A stretch of DNA of 64,000 bases. It comes from Pantoea deleyi. Its GTDB lineage: Bacteria > Pseudomonadota > Gammaproteobacteria > Enterobacterales > Enterobacteriaceae. Positions 25,235 through 37,014 of the stretch are shown piece by piece. The first letter of the stretch is position 1; each line of letters begins with the position of its first letter. The stretch spans positions 806,001-870,000 of the forward strand of contig NZ_CP071405.1 of NCBI RefSeq assembly GCF_022647325.1, read 5' to 3'. The position numbers and the translations under genes are program-made. The notes beneath the pieces are model-generated. The model saw nothing but the letters and a program-made list of their open reading frames with translations. It did not search any database and was not told the origin of the DNA.

Positions 25235-28126
25235 ATGCGGGTATACGCACGCTGGATAGCGGCGCTGATGTTCGGCCTGACGGCCTGCACGGTTCTGGCG
25301 GAGGCCTCAGCAGGCTGGCAGCCGGTGAATGAAACCATTCGCAAAAGTGAACAGGATCCGCGCCATTACCAGGCGATCCGGCTGGATAACGGCATGACGG
25401 TGTTGCTGGTTTCCGATCCGGTCGCGCCAAAATCCCTGGCCGCGCTGACGCTGCCGATTGGATCGCTGGACGATCCCGATCAGCAGGCCGGGCTGGCGCA
25501 CTACCTGGAACATATGGTGCTGATGGGATCAACGCACTACCCGCAGCCGGACAACCTGGCCGAATTCCTGAAAAAGCATGGCGGCAGTCACAACGCCAGT
25601 ACCGCCTCGTATCGCACCGCTTTCTATCTGGAGGTGGAAAATGATTCGCTGGCGCCTGCGGTTGATCGGCTGGCCGATGCGGTGGCTGCGCCGCTGCTGG
25701 ATCCGGTTAACGCCGATCGGGAACGTCATGCCGTCAACGCCGAGCTGACGATGGCGCGCTCGCGCGACGGGCTGCGTATGGCGCAGGTCGGCGCGGAAAC
25801 CCTGAACCCGGCGCATCCGGCGTCGCGTTTTTCGGGCGGCAACCTCGATACCCTGAAAGATAAACCGGGCAGTAAGCTGCACCAGGCGCTGCTGGATTTC
25901 TACCACACCCATTACTCCGCCAACCTGATGAAGGCCGTTATCTACAGCAATAAGCCGTTGCCGGAGATGGCGGCGATTGCGGTGAAAACCTTTGGCCGGG
26001 TGCCGAATCATGATGCCAGCGTGCCGGCAATCACGGTGCCGGTAGTGACCGATGCGCAGCAGGGCATCATCATTCACTACGTTCCGGCCCAGCCGCGCAA
26101 GCAGCTTAAGATTGAGTTTCGCATCGCCAACAACAGCGATCGCTTTCGCAGCAAAACTGACACGCTCATCAGCTATCTGATCAGCAACCGCAGCAAAAAC
26201 ACGCTCACCGACTGGCTGCAGAAACAGGGGCTGGCCGACGGCGTCAACGCGGGTGCTGACCCGATGACCGAGCGTAACAGCGGCGTCTTTGCCATTACCG
26301 CCTCCCTGACCGACAAAGGTCTGGCGCAGCGTGACGAAGTGGTGGCGGCGATTTTCAGCTACATCAATCTGCTGCGTCAGCAGAGCGACGATAAGCGCTA
26401 CTTCGATGAAGTGTCGCACGTTCTGGCGCTGGATTTCCGCTATCCCTCCATCACCCGCGATATGGATTACATCGAGTGGCTGGTGGATACCATGCTGCGC
26501 GTCCCGGTTGAACATACGCTGGATGCCCCCTATCTGGCGGACCAGTATGACGCGGCCGCGATACACGCCCGGCTGGAAGAGATGACGCCGCAGCATGCGC
26601 GCATCTGGTACATCAGCCCGCAGGAGCCACACGATAAAAAGGCCTATTTCGTTGAAGCACCTTATCAGGTGGAGAAAATCACGCCAGCCACCTTCGCTGA
26701 CTGGCAGCAACGCGCCAGCCAGATCACCCTGGCGATGCCGGTACTGAACCCCTATATTCCGGATGATTTCACCCTGATGCCGTCCGATGGCAAAACCTAC
26801 ACCCATCCGGTCAGGCTGGATAACAAAGACGGGATGCGGATTTACTGGATGCCCAGCCGCTACTATGCCAGCGAGCCGAAAGCCGCGATCACCCTGGCGC
26901 TGCGCAATCAGCACGCCATCAGCGACGCCCGTCAGCAGGTCCTGTTCGGGCTGAATGACTACCTTTCCAGCCTGGCGCTGGATGAGCTGAACTCGCAGGC
27001 TTCGGTCGGCGGCATCAGTTTCTCAACCGGCGAAGATGAAGGGCTGGTATTCAGTGCCAACGGATTTACTCAGCGTCTGCCGACGCTGCTGAAGAAGCTG
27101 GTGGAAGGGTATGCGCATTTCCAGCCGACAGAGCAGCAACTGGAGCAGGCCAAATCCTGGTATCTGGAGCGGCTCGACGCGGCGGAAAAAGGCAAGGCGT
27201 TTGAGCAGGCCATTCAGCCGATGCAGCTGCTGTCACAGCTGCCCTATACCCAGCGTGAAACCCGCCGCAGGCTGGTGAGTGGGATCTCACTCCAGGATGT
27301 CACCGGCTACCGCGATGCGCTGTTCCGTGATGCGACGCCGGAGATGATGGTGGTAGGCAATCTCAGCGCGGAAAGCGTGATTCAGCTGGGCCATGAACTC
27401 CGGGAGCAGATGCAGAGCCATGCGCCGCGTCACTGGCCGAGCCGGTTCGTCACCCTCAACAAACCGCTGAAAGCCAATCTGCAGCAGCAGGGCAGCAGCA
27501 CCGACTCGGCGCTGGCCGCCCTCTATGTGCCGCTGGGCTACAGTGAATATCAGAGCATGGCGAACAGCGCGATGCTGAGCCAGATCGTGCAGCCGTGGTT
27601 CTACAATCAGCTGCGCACCAAAGAGCAGCTCGGCTATGCGGTGTTTGCCTTCCAGATGCCCGTGGGACGCCAGTGGGGCGTCGGCTTCCTGCTGCAGAGT
27701 AACAGCAGGCAGCCCGGCTGGCTGTTGCAGCGATACCAGGCGTTTTACCCTCAGGCAGAAAAAAGATTGCGCAGCATGAGTCAGGCCGATTTTGTGCAGT
27801 ATCAGCAGGCGATGATCAACGATCTGCAGCAGCGTCCTCAGACGCTGTATGAAGAGGCCGATCGTTTCAGCCGCGACTTTGATCGTCAGAATGACCGGTT
27901 TGATACCCGACAGAAAATGATCGAGCAGGTTCAGCAGCTCACCCCGATCGGCCTGGCGGATTTTTTCCGGCGCGCCGTGATTGAACACAAAGGCATGGTG
28001 ATGATTTCGCAGATTGCCGGCACCGGCAATGGCAAAACCGAGTTTGCCCGCCAGCCGGGCTGGAAAACCTGGGCGGAAGTGGCAAAACTGCAGCAGTCGC
28101 TGCCGGTAAAGAGTGAAACCCCATGA
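25235..28126 (+). CDS. ptrA: Protease III (pitrilysin)
   Basis: Periplasmic zinc metallopeptidase of the inverzincin (M16) family that degrades small peptides and insulin-like substrates. From ATG 25235 (AGAGGAG just upstream) it has 963 residues (E. coli 962). A signal peptide covers about residues 1-23. The inverted zinc motif H-x-x-E-H is His89 to His93 (HYLEH), and the distal glutamate lies in the RERHAVNAELTMA helix. A longer frame from 25172 is not used. Its location between recC and recB has no known functional meaning but is conserved in enterobacteria. Its stop overlaps the recB start by 4 bases. Confidence 0.96.
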   Translation: MRVYARWIAALMFGLTACTVLAEASAGWQPVNETIRKSEQDPRHYQAIRLDNGMTVLLVSDPVAPKSLAALTLPIGSLDDPDQQAGLAHYLEHMVLMGSTHYPQPDNLAEFLKKHGGSHNASTASYRTAFYLEVENDSLAPAVDRLADAVAAPLLDPVNADRERHAVNAELTMARSRDGLRMAQVGAETLNPAHPASRFSGGNLDTLKDKPGSKLHQALLDFYHTHYSANLMKAVIYSNKPLPEMAAIAVKTFGRVPNHDASVPAITVPVVTDAQQGIIIHYVPAQPRKQLKIEFRIANNSDRFRSKTDTLISYLISNRSKNTLTDWLQKQGLADGVNAGADPMTERNSGVFAITASLTDKGLAQRDEVVAAIFSYINLLRQQSDDKRYFDEVSHVLALDFRYPSITRDMDYIEWLVDTMLRVPVEHTLDAPYLADQYDAAAIHARLEEMTPQHARIWYISPQEPHDKKAYFVEAPYQVEKITPATFADWQQRASQITLAMPVLNPYIPDDFTLMPSDGKTYTHPVRLDNKDGMRIYWMPSRYYASEPKAAITLALRNQHAISDARQQVLFGLNDYLSSLALDELNSQASVGGISFSTGEDEGLVFSANGFTQRLPTLLKKLVEGYAHFQPTEQQLEQAKSWYLERLDAAEKGKAFEQAIQPMQLLSQLPYTQRETRRRLVSGISLQDVTGYRDALFRDATPEMMVVGNLSAESVIQLGHELREQMQSHAPRHWPSRFVTLNKPLKANLQQQGSSTDSALAALYVPLGYSEYQSMANSAMLSQIVQPWFYNQLRTKEQLGYAVFAFQMPVGRQWGVGFLLQSNSRQPGWLLQRYQAFYPQAEKRLRSMSQADFVQYQQAMINDLQQRPQTLYEEADRFSRDFDRQNDRFDTRQKMIEQVQQLTPIGLADFFRRAVIEHKGMVMISQIAGTGNGKTEFARQPGWKTWAEVAKLQQSLPVKSETP

Positions 28127-31100
28127 CGCAGTTACCTGCCATTTCGCTGAATCCCCTGACGCTGCCGCTCAGGGGCGAGCGGCTGATTGAGGCATCCGCA
28201 GGCACCGGTAAAACCTTTACCATCGGTCTGCTCTATCTGCGGCTGCTGCTGGGGCTGGGTGGCGAAAATGCTTACAGCCGGCCGCTCTCGGTAGAAGAGA
28301 TTTTAGTCGTGACCTTTACCGAAGCCGCGACCGCAGAGCTGCGCGGGCGCATCCGCGAGAATATTCATCAGCTGCGCCTGGCCTGCATTCGCGGTAAAAG
28401 CAGCAATCCCATGCACCAGCTACTGCTGGAGCAGATGCCGGATCTGAGTCAGGCCGCTGCACAACTGCTGGCGGCCGAACGGCAGATGGATGAAGCCGCC
28501 ATCTTTACCATCCACGGCTTCTGCCAGCGGATGCTCAACCTCAACGCCTTCGAGTCGGGCATGCTGTTCGAGCAGGAGTTAATTGAAGATGAGCAGGCGC
28601 TGCTGAAACAGTCGGCCGCCGATTTCTGGCGTCGTCAGTGTTATCCACTGAGTCTGGATGTGGCGCGGATCATCGCCGCTGAGTGGAGCGGGCCAGAGAG
28701 CCTGCTGGCTACGCTGCGCCCCTGGCTGCAGGGCGAGTCGCCGGGGCTGAAACGTCCGCCCGCAGCCGATGAGACACTGGAGAAACGTCACGCCCGCAAT
28801 CTGGCGCGCATCGATGCCCTCAAGCAGCAGTGGCAGGCGCTGAGCGCGGACGTGGAAGGAATCATCAGCGCATCGGGCGTCGATAAGCGCAGCTACAGCA
28901 GTAAACATCTGCCCAACTGGGTGGCCCGCGTCACGCAGTGGGCCGGCAGTGAGACGCGCGATTACCAGTTGCCTAAAGAGCTGGAGCGTTTCGGGCAGCA
29001 GGTGCTGGCGGAGAAAACCAAAAAGGGTGACGTGCCCCGTCATGCGCTGTTTGAGGCGATCGATCGGTTCCTGGCAGACCCGCTGTCGCTGCGGGATGTG
29101 ATCATCGCTCAGGCGCTGTCCGATGTGCGTGCTACGGTGCAGCGTGAGAAGCGGCTTCGCGCGCTGTTAGGCTTTGACGATCTGCTCAGTAAGCTGGATG
29201 AGGCGCTGCAGCAGCCCGGTGGCGTCCTGCTGGCCGAAACCATCAGAGCGCGCTTCCCGGTTGCCCTGATCGATGAGTTTCAGGATACCGATCCACAGCA
29301 ATACCGCATTTTCCGCGCGCTCTACATTAATCAGCCGGAGCAGGCACTGTTTCTGATCGGCGATCCCAAGCAGGCGATCTATGCGTTTCGCGGCGCGGAT
29401 ATCTTTACCTATCTGCGGGCCAGAAACGAAGTCAGCGCTCACTACACGCTGGACACCAACTGGCGCTCCTCGCCGGAGATGGTGGCGGGCGTCAATCGCC
29501 TCTTTTCGCAGGTCGATTCGCCCTTTCTCTTCTCGGCGATCCCCTTCCAGCCGGTGAAGCCCGCAGATTCGAATCAGTCGCTGACGCTGATGTTTGACCA
29601 GCAGCAGCAACCGGCGCTGCGCTTTTGGCTCCAGCCCGGCGAGGGCGTCGGCAACAGTGACTACCAGCAGTTTATGGCGCAGCAGTGTGCGGCCGACATC
29701 AGCCGCTGGCTGGTCGCCGGTCAGCAGGGACGCGCCCTGCTGGGCAAGGGCGAGGCGCTGAAGCCGGTGCGGGCGTCCGATATCACCGTGCTGGTGCGCA
29801 GTCGCAATGAGGCTGGCTTAATCCGCGATGCGCTGAATGCGCTGGCGATCCCGTCGGTCTATCTTTCCAGCCGGGACAGCGTCTACACCACGCCGGAAGC
29901 GCGCGAGTTGCTCTGGCTGCTGCAGGCGATTCAGGCACCGGAACAGGAGCGTCTGCTGCGCAGCGCGCTGGCAACCTCCATTTTTGCCATCGACGCGGCG
30001 ACGCTCGACGCGCTGACGCAGAACGAACGCGAATGGGATGCGCTGGTGGAGCAGTTCGCTGCCTGGCAACAGTTGTGGCATCAGCGCGGCGTCCTGCCGA
30101 TGCTGCGGGATGTGATGATTAAACGGCAGCTGGCGGAGAATATGCTGGCTTCGGAGAACGGTGAGCGGCGGCTGACGGACCTGATGCATCTGGGTGAACT
30201 GCTGCAGGAGGCGTCGGTGCAGCTGGAGAGTCCGCACGCGCTGGTGCGCTTCCTGGCGCAGCAGATCGCCCGGCCAAACAGCCAGGCCGCCAGCCAGCAG
30301 TTGCGTCTGGAAAGCGACCGGCATCTGGTGCAGATCATCACCATCCATAAATCCAAAGGGCTGCAGTATCCGCTGGTCTGGCTGCCGTTTGCTGCCGGAT
30401 TCCGCGAGGCCGCCAGCGCGCTCTACCATGACCGCGACACCTTTACGGCGCTGCTGGATATCGAGGGGGATGCGCAAAGTCTGGCGCTGGCCGAAGAGGA
30501 GCGTCTGGCGGAAGATTTGCGTCTGCTCTACGTGGCGCTGACCCGGTCGGTCTATCACTGCAGCGTTGGCATTGCGCCGCTGATCAAAGGCACCCGCAAA
30601 AAAGAGGGCGAAAGCGATCTGCACAAGAGCGCACTGGGTTACCTGGTGCAGCAGGGCGAGGCGGCCGATGCCCGGCAGCTCAGCCAGCGTCTGAACGCCT
30701 TAGCCGGTGAGGGCATTGCCCTGACAGAAGAGGATCTGCGGCCTGGCGAGATGTGGCAGGATGTCGGGCAGGGCGACAGGGCGTTAAGCAGCCGCGACAT
30801 GACGCGCATGCTGACGGATCTCTGGCGGGTCACCAGTTACTCGGGTCTGCAGCAGCACCACAGTTCGCCGCTGCTGGATGCGCTGCCCAGCTTCGATATT
30901 GACGCGGCGGGTGAAGAGGAGAGTGGCGAAGAGGCGGCGCTGACACCTCACCACTTTCCGCGCGGTGCCGCACCCGGCACATTTTTACATGGTCTGTTTG
31001 AGTCGATCGACTTTACCGAACCGCCGGACCGCATCTGGCTCGAAGATCAGCTGCAGCACAATGGCTATCCGCTCAGCTGGTTACCGGTTCTGGAGCAGTG

Positions 31101-31662
31101 GATCGCACGCGTCCTGCGTACGCCGCTGAACGCGGAGGGCGTGACGCTGTCGGCAATTAAGCGCAGCGAATGCCTGATTGAGATGGAGTTCTATCTGCCG
31201 ATCAACAACCTGCTGACGCCAGGCGATCTCGACGCGCTGCTGCGACGGCATGACCCGCTTTCCCGGCAGGCCGCCGCCCTGGATTTTCGCCAGGTGCGCG
31301 GCATGCTGAAGGGCTTTATCGATCTGGTCTTCCGCTGGCAGGGCAAATATTATCTGCTCGACTATAAATCGAACTGGCTGGGGGAGAGTCACGCCGCTTA
31401 CACCCCTGAGGCGATGGCGCAGGCGATGATCGGCCACCGCTACGATCTGCAGTATCAGCTCTATACGCTGGCGCTGCATCGCTACCTTCGGCATCGGCTG
31501 CCCGGTTACCGCTATGCGCAACATTTTGGCGGCGTATTTTATCTGTTTTTGCGCGGGATGGATGGCAGTTCGCCGGACAACGGCATTTTTGCCACCCGGC
31601 CTGATGACGCCTTTGTGGACGAAATCGATGCACTGTTTGGTGAACCCGGGGAGGGGTTATGA
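28123..31662 (+). CDS. recB: Exodeoxyribonuclease V subunit beta, RecB
   Basis: 3'-to-5' helicase and nuclease subunit of RecBCD. 1179 residues (E. coli 1180). The SF1 helicase core has Walker A ASAGTGKT at residues 24-31 and motif [13 protein letters not shown]. Later helicase motifs include [11 protein letters not shown] and LLYVALTR. The C-terminal nuclease has Asp1080 and Lys1082 in LLDYKSNW, the same numbers as the E. coli catalytic residues. The start overlaps ptrA and the stop overlaps recD by 4 bases each, so the three are translationally coupled. Confidence 0.97.
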   Translation: MTQLPAISLNPLTLPLRGERLIEASAGTGKTFTIGLLYLRLLLGLGGENAYSRPLSVEEILVVTFTEAATAELRGRIRENIHQLRLACIRGKSSNPMHQLLLEQMPDLSQAAAQLLAAERQMDEAAIFTIHGFCQRMLNLNAFESGMLFEQELIEDEQALLKQSAADFWRRQCYPLSLDVARIIAAEWSGPESLLATLRPWLQGESPGLKRPPAADETLEKRHARNLARIDALKQQWQALSADVEGIISASGVDKRSYSSKHLPNWVARVTQWAGSETRDYQLPKELERFGQQVLAEKTKKGDVPRHALFEAIDRFLADPLSLRDVIIAQALSDVRATVQREKRLRALLGFDDLLSKLDEALQQPGGVLLAETIRARFPVALIDEFQDTDPQQYRIFRALYINQPEQALFLIGDPKQAIYAFRGADIFTYLRARNEVSAHYTLDTNWRSSPEMVAGVNRLFSQVDSPFLFSAIPFQPVKPADSNQSLTLMFDQQQQPALRFWLQPGEGVGNSDYQQFMAQQCAADISRWLVAGQQGRALLGKGEALKPVRASDITVLVRSRNEAGLIRDALNALAIPSVYLSSRDSVYTTPEARELLWLLQAIQAPEQERLLRSALATSIFAIDAATLDALTQNEREWDALVEQFAAWQQLWHQRGVLPMLRDVMIKRQLAENMLASENGERRLTDLMHLGELLQEASVQLESPHALVRFLAQQIARPNSQAASQQLRLESDRHLVQIITIHKSKGLQYPLVWLPFAAGFREAASALYHDRDTFTALLDIEGDAQSLALAEEERLAEDLRLLYVALTRSVYHCSVGIAPLIKGTRKKEGESDLHKSALGYLVQQGEAADARQLSQRLNALAGEGIALTEEDLRPGEMWQDVGQGDRALSSRDMTRMLTDLWRVTSYSGLQQHHSSPLLDALPSFDIDAAGEEESGEEAALTPHHFPRGAAPGTFLHGLFESIDFTEPPDRIWLEDQLQHNGYPLSWLPVLEQWIARVLRTPLNAEGVTLSAIKRSECLIEMEFYLPINNLLTPGDLDALLRRHDPLSRQAAALDFRQVRGMLKGFIDLVFRWQGKYYLLDYKSNWLGESHAAYTPEAMAQAMIGHRYDLQYQLYTLALHRYLRHRLPGYRYAQHFGGVFYLFLRGMDGSSPDNGIFATRPDDAFVDEIDALFGEPGEGL

Positions 31663-33500
31663 GTGACATGCTGAGCCTGCTGCTGCAGGCGGCAGAGAAG
31701 CGCCTCCTGCGGCCGCTGGATATTCAGTTTGCGCGGCTGGTCGCGCCGGAATCCGAGCCTGCACTGCTGCTGGCGGCGGCCTGCGTCAGCGCAGAAGCCG
31801 GCGAGGGGCATGTCTGTCTGCCGCTGAGCAACCTGTGCGAAGCGAACCTGTTTGCCGGGCGTCAGCCTGCGCTGGCCCAGGCGATCTGGCAGGCGGCGGG
31901 CGCGCCGGATGAGTGGCCTGCACGTCTGGCCGCGTGGCCGGCCGTGAGCGACGGCAGTCGGGTGACGCCGCTGGTGCTGAGCCACCAGCGTTTGTATCTG
32001 CACCGGCTGTGGCAGAGCGAAGGCCGGGTCGCCGACTTCTTTGCCGCTCAGGAGGTGAAAACCGCCTTCGATATCCAGGCCGCGGGCGAGGTGCTGAACA
32101 CGCTGTTCGGTGATCAGCCTGAGGACTGGCAGAAGATTGCGGCGGCCGTGGCGCTGACCCGCAAGACGGCAGTGATCTCCGGCGGGCCGGGGACCGGTAA
32201 GACCACCACCGTGGCGAAGCTCCTCGCTGCGCTGATCCGGCTGCATCCGGGCGCGCTGCGGATCCAGCTGGCCGCGCCGACCGGTAAAGCCGCTGCACGC
32301 CTGACCGAATCACTGGGCCGGGCCCTGCAGGAGCTGGCCGTCAGCGACGAAGAGCGTCGGCGTTTTCCGGCCGAAGCCACCACGCTGCATCGTCTGCTGG
32401 GCGCCCAGCCCGATACCCAGCGGATGCGCTACCACGCCGGGAACCCGCTGCATCTGGATGTGCTGGTCGTGGATGAGGCGTCAATGGTTGACCTGCCGAT
32501 GATGGCAAAACTGATCGCCGCCCTGCCTGGTCATGCGCGCGTGATCTTCCTGGGCGACCGCGACCAGCTCGCTTCGGTCGAGGCGGGGGCCGTGCTGGGC
32601 GATATCTGCCGCTGTACCGAGGGCGGTTACAGTCTGGCGCGGGCGGAACAGCTCGCGCGGCTGACCGGTTGCGCCCTGACGGGCAGTGATGACGCCCAGG
32701 CGCCATCCGTGCGAGACAGCATCTGCCTGCTGCAGAAGAGTTATCGTTTTGACGCCACCTCCGGCATCGGCCAGCTGGCTAAAGCGATCAACCGGGGAGA
32801 CGCTGCGCAGGTCAATGTTCTGTTCGCCTCGGCCTGCGAGGATGTCAGCTACCAGACCCTGAACAGCGCCGAAGCCTATCAGACAATGCTGGATGAGGTT
32901 GCGCAGGGGTATCAGCCGTTCCTGCAGCTCATCAGAGAGCAGGCGCCGCCGGCGGAGGTCATCGCCGCGTTTGGCCGGTATCAGCTGCTGTGCGCCTTAC
33001 GTGAGGGGCCATTTGGCGTGCAGGGCCTGAATCAGCGCATCGAACAGCGACTGATGCAGCTGCAGCGCATCCGGCGTCCCGGCGTCGGCAGCCGCTGGTA
33101 TGCCGGACGGCCGGTGATGATCAGCCGGAATGACAGCGCGCTCGGCCTGTTCAATGGCGATATCGGCATTACGCTGCGCGATGAGGAGGGCAATCTCAAA
33201 GTGTTCTTCCCGCTGCCGGATGGATCGATCAAGGCGATTCAGCCGAGCCGGTTGCCGTCACACGAAACGGCCTGGGTCATGACGGTGCACAAATCGCAGG
33301 GGTCGGAGTTTGACCACACCGCGCTGGTGATGCCGACGCAGTTTCTGCCGGTGCTGACGCGGGAGCTGGTTTACACCGCGATCACCCGCGCGCGGCGGCA
33401 GCTGACGATCTACAGCGAGCCGGGAGTATTTCAGCGTGCGGTTCAGCTGCAGACACAGCGTCGCAGCGGTCTGGTCGAACGCCTGGGCGCAGGCGGCTGA
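31659..33500 (+). CDS. recD: Exodeoxyribonuclease V subunit alpha, RecD
   Basis: 5'-to-3' SF1 helicase subunit of RecBCD. 613 residues (E. coli 608). Walker A GGPGTGKT lies at residues 175-182, motif II is VVDEASMVD, and the C-terminal motifs [15 protein letters not shown] and [13 protein letters not shown] are intact. The N-terminal domain contacts RecC in the known complex. The start overlaps the recB stop by 4 bases. It is convergent with argA, with a GC-rich hairpin in the 51-base gap. Confidence 0.97.
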   Translation: MSDMLSLLLQAAEKRLLRPLDIQFARLVAPESEPALLLAAACVSAEAGEGHVCLPLSNLCEANLFAGRQPALAQAIWQAAGAPDEWPARLAAWPAVSDGSRVTPLVLSHQRLYLHRLWQSEGRVADFFAAQEVKTAFDIQAAGEVLNTLFGDQPEDWQKIAAAVALTRKTAVISGGPGTGKTTTVAKLLAALIRLHPGALRIQLAAPTGKAAARLTESLGRALQELAVSDEERRRFPAEATTLHRLLGAQPDTQRMRYHAGNPLHLDVLVVDEASMVDLPMMAKLIAALPGHARVIFLGDRDQLASVEAGAVLGDICRCTEGGYSLARAEQLARLTGCALTGSDDAQAPSVRDSICLLQKSYRFDATSGIGQLAKAINRGDAAQVNVLFASACEDVSYQTLNSAEAYQTMLDEVAQGYQPFLQLIREQAPPAEVIAAFGRYQLLCALREGPFGVQGLNQRIEQRLMQLQRIRRPGVGSRWYAGRPVMISRNDSALGLFNGDIGITLRDEEGNLKVFFPLPDGSIKAIQPSRLPSHETAWVMTVHKSQGSEFDHTALVMPTQFLPVLTRELVYTAITRARRQLTIYSEPGVFQRAVQLQTQRRSGLVERLGAGG

Positions 33501-33514
33501 GAAGGGCAGGGAGC

Positions 33515-33536
33515 AGGCGACCCGCAGGTCGCCTGA
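33515..33536. terminator. Hairpin between convergent recD and argA
   Basis: Perfect 8-bp stem CAGGCGAC/GTCGCCTG with loop CCGCAG. No T-tract on either side. Its CCCGCAGG core recurs in hairpins at 38173-38192 (opposite strand) and 44683-44700. Confidence 0.55.
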
Positions 33537-33551
33537 TGATGACGGTGAGTC

Positions 33552-34880
33552 TCAGGTGAGGTCGGCCATCAGCACTTTTGAGCGGCGCTGATAGTTATAC
33601 ATCTCTTTTTTACTCTCCGGCAGTGACTCGATATCGACCGGGGTAAAGCCGCGCTCCTGGAACCAGTGGATGCTGCGGGTGGTTAACACAAACAGTTTTT
33701 CCAGCCCCATCTGCTTCGCCTGCAGCGCCACACGCTGCAACAGCATTTCACCGCGTGACGAGCTGCGATAGTCCGGATGCACCGCCACACAGGCCATCTC
33801 GCCGATCTTCTCATCCATAAACGGATAGAGCGCGGCACAGGCGATGGTCAGATTATCGCGCTGAATAATGGTGAACTTGTCGATCTCCATCTCCAGCTGC
33901 TCGCGCGAGCGGCGCACCAGAATGCCCTGCTGCTCCAGCGGACGGATCAGTTCAAGGATGCCGCCGATATCGTTAATGTTGGCGCGGCGGATCTGTTCTG
34001 CCGACTCCATCACGATCTGTGTGCCGATACCGTCGCGGGAGAAGAGTTCCTGCAGCAGCGCGCCATCTTCCTGATAGCTGATCAGGTGGCTGCGGCGCAC
34101 GCCGCTGCGGCACGCTTTTACTGCGCCACGCAGGAAACGAACGGTGCCGGAGAGGTAGTCGCCCTCTTTTTCAATCTCGTCAATACGGGCCTGAGCGTCG
34201 TTCGGGAACAGCTCGGAGATAATCTCCCCGTCACTGTCCAGCACGCCCTGTTCAGAGCAGAAGCCGATCATCTTTTCCGCTTTGAGCTTAATCGCCAGCT
34301 GGGTGGCCACCTCTTCTGAGGTCAGATTAAAGCTCTCGCCGGTCACGGAAACCGCCACCGGACCCAGCAGCACAATGGCGTCGTTATCCAGCTGGCGATG
34401 AATCGCCTCTTCGTCAATACGACGGATACGCCCGCTGTGGCAGTAATCGACGCCGTCATCCACGCCCAGCGGCTGTGAAATAATGAAGTTGCCGCTGACG
34501 ACATTGATATGCGCGCCCTGCAGCGGCGTATTGTTAAGGCTCATTGAGAGGCGGGCAGTGATATCCAGCTGCAACCGGCCAGCCGCCTGCTTCACCAGCT
34601 CCAGGGACTGCGCGTCGGTGACCCTTGTGAACTTGTGATAAACCGGCTCCAGCTGCTGCTGTGCGAGGCTGGCATCAATCTGCGGCCGGGCGCCATACAC
34701 CACCACCAGGCGGATGCCCAGGCTGTGCAGCAGGCCGATATCGTTGACGATGCCAGAGAAGTTCTCATGCTCAATCGCTTCGCCACCCAGCATGATGACA
34801 AAGGTTTTGCCACGGTGGGCATTGATATAGGGAACGGTATGGCGAAAACCCTGAACCAGCTCGGTACTACGTTCCTTCAC
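33552..34880 (-). CDS. argA: Amino-acid N-acetyltransferase (N-acetylglutamate synthase)
   Basis: First enzyme of arginine synthesis, acetylating glutamate with acetyl-CoA; feedback-inhibited by arginine. From GTG 34880 it has 442 residues (E. coli 443). An inactive amino-acid-kinase-type regulatory domain (about 1-290, [29 protein letters not shown]) is followed by a GNAT catalytic domain ([19 protein letters not shown]). A TTG two codons upstream sits directly on the GAGGG and is not a good start. Two ARG boxes lie just upstream. Confidence 0.96.
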   Translation of the reverse strand: MKERSTELVQGFRHTVPYINAHRGKTFVIMLGGEAIEHENFSGIVNDIGLLHSLGIRLVVVYGARPQIDASLAQQQLEPVYHKFTRVTDAQSLELVKQAAGRLQLDITARLSMSLNNTPLQGAHINVVSGNFIISQPLGVDDGVDYCHSGRIRRIDEEAIHRQLDNDAIVLLGPVAVSVTGESFNLTSEEVATQLAIKLKAEKMIGFCSEQGVLDSDGEIISELFPNDAQARIDEIEKEGDYLSGTVRFLRGAVKACRSGVRRSHLISYQEDGALLQELFSRDGIGTQIVMESAEQIRRANINDIGGILELIRPLEQQGILVRRSREQLEMEIDKFTIIQRDNLTIACAALYPFMDEKIGEMACVAVHPDYRSSSRGEMLLQRVALQAKQMGLEKLFVLTTRSIHWFQERGFTPVDIESLPESKKEMYNYQRRSKVLMADLT

Positions 34881-34891
34881 GGCCAACCCTC

Positions 34892-34930
34892 AGTGAATGT
34901 TTATTCGTATTTTCTGTATTTTTATGCTTT
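34892..34930 (-). promoter_or_regulatory. Tandem ARG boxes (ArgR operator) upstream of argA
   Basis: Box 1 at 34892-34909 contains TGAATGTTTATTCG (12 of 14 to TGAATWWWWATTCA). Box 2 at 34913-34930 contains TGTATTTTTATGCT (7 of the 10 fixed positions). The boxes are 18 bp each and 3 bp apart, the canonical spacing for ArgR hexamer binding. The pair begins 12 bases from the argA start codon, implying repression by arginine. Confidence 0.75.
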
Positions 34931-35112
34931 TGCGGGCGATTTTGCAAGCCTTAATCCTGACGAAAATTTACGTTTTTTCGGGTGTCAAAGTCGCTAAGAG
35001 CCTGCATTATTTAGGGTTTCCGGGGTGACATCATGCTGCGGATTGGATAAAGTTTTCGCCGCCATTTTATTAACTGGCGCTTTTTCAGACATAACAGAGC
35101 AGCTGGAGCGGC

Positions 35113-36357
35113 ATGTCGGACGGTAATTCCCATTTTTCACGCAGACGATTTTTACAGGGGACAGGCGCCTTACTGCTGTTAAGCGTCAGCCGCACAGGGC
35201 TGGCGGCTAAAAACCACATTGTGGCCGTGCGGATCTGGCCCTCATCCACCTATTCACGGATGACGCTGGAGTCCAGCGTTGCGCTGAAGTACAAACAGTT
35301 TGCCCTGACCCATCCCGATCGTCTGGTGATCGACATCCAGGGCCTGCACCTTAATCCGGTCCTGAAAGGGGTGGATAAGCAGGTCCGGGTCGACGATCCC
35401 TTTATCAAAAATGCCCGCGTCGGCCAGTTCGACAGCAATACGGTGCGCGTGGTGCTGGAGCTGAAGCGCAACGTCGCGCCGAAAATCTTTAATCTCGCCC
35501 CGGTTGCCGGGATCAATCACCGGCTGGTGGTCGACCTCTATCCGAGCCAGGATCATGTGGAAGACGATCCGCTGCTGGCGCTGCTGAAAGATTATAACCA
35601 GGGCGATCTGGAAAAAGATGAAGGGGTACAGGCTCCCCTGCCGGGCAAAGCGGGGCGCGACCGGCCGATTATCATCATGATCGATCCCGGTCATGGCGGT
35701 GAAGATCCGGGCGCGCACGGCAAATATAAGACGCGCGAGAAAGACATTGTGCTGAAGATAGGCCGGCGACTGAAAGCGCTGATCGACAAACAGCCCAACA
35801 TGAAAGCCTACATGACGCGCAACGAAGATGTCTTTATTCCACTGCGGGTCAGGGTTGCCAAAGCCCGCAAACAGCGCGCCGATCTCTTCGTCTCCATCCA
35901 TGCGGATGCGTTTACCAGCCGGGCGGCACGGGGATCTTCGGTGTTCGCCCTGTCCACCAGCGGGGCGACTTCCGCAGCCGCCCGTTTTCTGGCGCAGACG
36001 CAGAACGAATCTGACCTGATAGGCGGCGTCAGCAAAAGCGGTGACCGCTATCTCGACCACACCATGTTCGATATGGTGCAGCGGCAGACGATTCACGACA
36101 GCCTGAAGTTCGGTAAAGAGGTACTGCATCGCATGGGGCGCATCAACCACCTGCATAAGCGCACGGTGGATCAGGCCGGTTTTGCGGTACTTAAAGCGCC
36201 GGACATCCCCTCGATTCTGGTCGAGACGGCCTTTATCAGTAATGTGGAGGAGGAGCGTAAACTGCGAACCACCCGCTATCAGCATCAGGTCGCCGAGGCG
36301 ATTCTGGACGGCATCAAAGCCTATGTGGAGAGTGGGGCGGCGCTGGCCCATCGGTAA
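35113..36357 (+). CDS. amiC: N-acetylmuramoyl-L-alanine amidase AmiC
   Basis: Periplasmic zinc amidase that splits septal peptidoglycan for daughter-cell separation; activated by NlpD in E. coli. 414 residues (E. coli 417). A twin-arginine signal S-R-R-R-F-L-Q is at residues 9-15. The N-terminal AMIN domain (about 35-140) targets the septum. The Amidase_3 domain carries zinc ligands in [13 protein letters not shown] (His), a downstream Glu, and SIHADAF (His), plus [10 protein letters not shown]. The start ATG 35113 is set by the Tat motif; GGAGCGGC lies upstream. Confidence 0.95.
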   Translation: MSDGNSHFSRRRFLQGTGALLLLSVSRTGLAAKNHIVAVRIWPSSTYSRMTLESSVALKYKQFALTHPDRLVIDIQGLHLNPVLKGVDKQVRVDDPFIKNARVGQFDSNTVRVVLELKRNVAPKIFNLAPVAGINHRLVVDLYPSQDHVEDDPLLALLKDYNQGDLEKDEGVQAPLPGKAGRDRPIIIMIDPGHGGEDPGAHGKYKTREKDIVLKIGRRLKALIDKQPNMKAYMTRNEDVFIPLRVRVAKARKQRADLFVSIHADAFTSRAARGSSVFALSTSGATSAAARFLAQTQNESDLIGGVSKSGDRYLDHTMFDMVQRQTIHDSLKFGKEVLHRMGRINHLHKRTVDQAGFAVLKAPDIPSILVETAFISNVEEERKLRTTRYQHQVAEAILDGIKAYVESGAALAHR

Positions 36358-36363
36358 TGCAAA

Positions 36364-36385
36364 GCGGGTAGCCCGGGCTATCCGC
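36364..36385 (+). terminator. Palindromic stem-loop after amiC
   Basis: GCGGGTAGCCC/GGGCTATCCGC (one G-T wobble), 6 bases after the amiC stop, followed by ACGCTTTT. Likely the amiC terminator; the minimal loop is formed by opening the central pairs. Confidence 0.5.
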
Positions 36386-36435
36386 ACGCTTTTCAGGGCG
36401 GAGAGGGCGCAAAAGAGGATTCGTGAACGCCAGAA

Positions 36436-36461
36436 ACAAAAAAACACCCTTTCAGGTGTTT
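36436..36461 (-). terminator. Intrinsic terminator of the initiator tRNA operon
   Basis: On the minus strand AAACACC/GGTGTTT (36442-36461) is followed by a T-run, 7 bases after the last tRNA. It may also serve amiC from the other side. Confidence 0.88.
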
Positions 36462-36468
36462 AAATGAT

Positions 36469-36545
<77 letters not shown>

Positions 36546-36572
36546 TCCGTATCATACTGACTTCACATTGTG

Positions 36573-36596
36573 ACTTCTGAAAACCGCGTCAGAAGT
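36573..36596 (-). repeat. Spacer hairpin between initiator tRNA copies 2 and 3
   Basis: ACTTCTGA, 8 bases, TCAGAAGT: a perfect 8-bp dyad in the 53-base spacer. The same dyad occurs in the next spacer. Confidence 0.7.
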
Positions 36597-36598
36597 GT

Positions 36599-36675
<77 letters not shown>

Positions 36676-36708
36676 TCCGTATTGCGCATTGCGACTTTTC
36701 ACATTGTG

Positions 36709-36732
36709 ACTTCTGAAAACTGCATCAGAAGT
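36709..36732 (-). repeat. Spacer hairpin between initiator tRNA copies 1 and 2
   Basis: ACTTCTGA, 8 bases, TCAGAAGT, in a 59-base spacer that shares a 40-base block with the other spacer apart from a few substitutions. Confidence 0.7.
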
Positions 36733-36734
36733 AT

Positions 36735-36811
<77 letters not shown>

Positions 36812-36824
36812 TCCGTGGAAGCGC

Positions 36825-36852
36825 ACTATACTCTCCGCGCTGATTGTTGCAA
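36825..36852 (-). promoter_or_regulatory. Promoter of the initiator tRNA operon
   Basis: -35 TTGCAA (36847-36852), 16-base spacer, -10 TATAGT (36825-36830), followed by a G+C-rich discriminator GCGCTTCC, the pattern of stringently controlled stable-RNA promoters. Confidence 0.8.
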
Positions 36853-37014
36853 CCCCTTTTTACAGATAAAGGCCAAATTAACAGCCAGTTGCTGAAGGAT
36901 CCGCCCATCTGATTAATTATTGAACTGATCCGCGCAAGGTGAAAGCGGATGCATTTCATTCTGTCGGGGGCTTTGCTATCGTCGCGGGGCGAACAGTTAT
37001 AAAAAGAGAAGAGA

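Noticed and set aside
25529..26914. 461-codon minus-strand frame opposite ptrA
   Set aside because: Shadow of a well-supported gene; no ribosome site and Arg/His/Gln-rich composition.
35254..36447. 397-codon minus-strand frame opposite amiC
   Set aside because: Shadow frame; the amiC product is full length with its Tat signal and zinc motifs.
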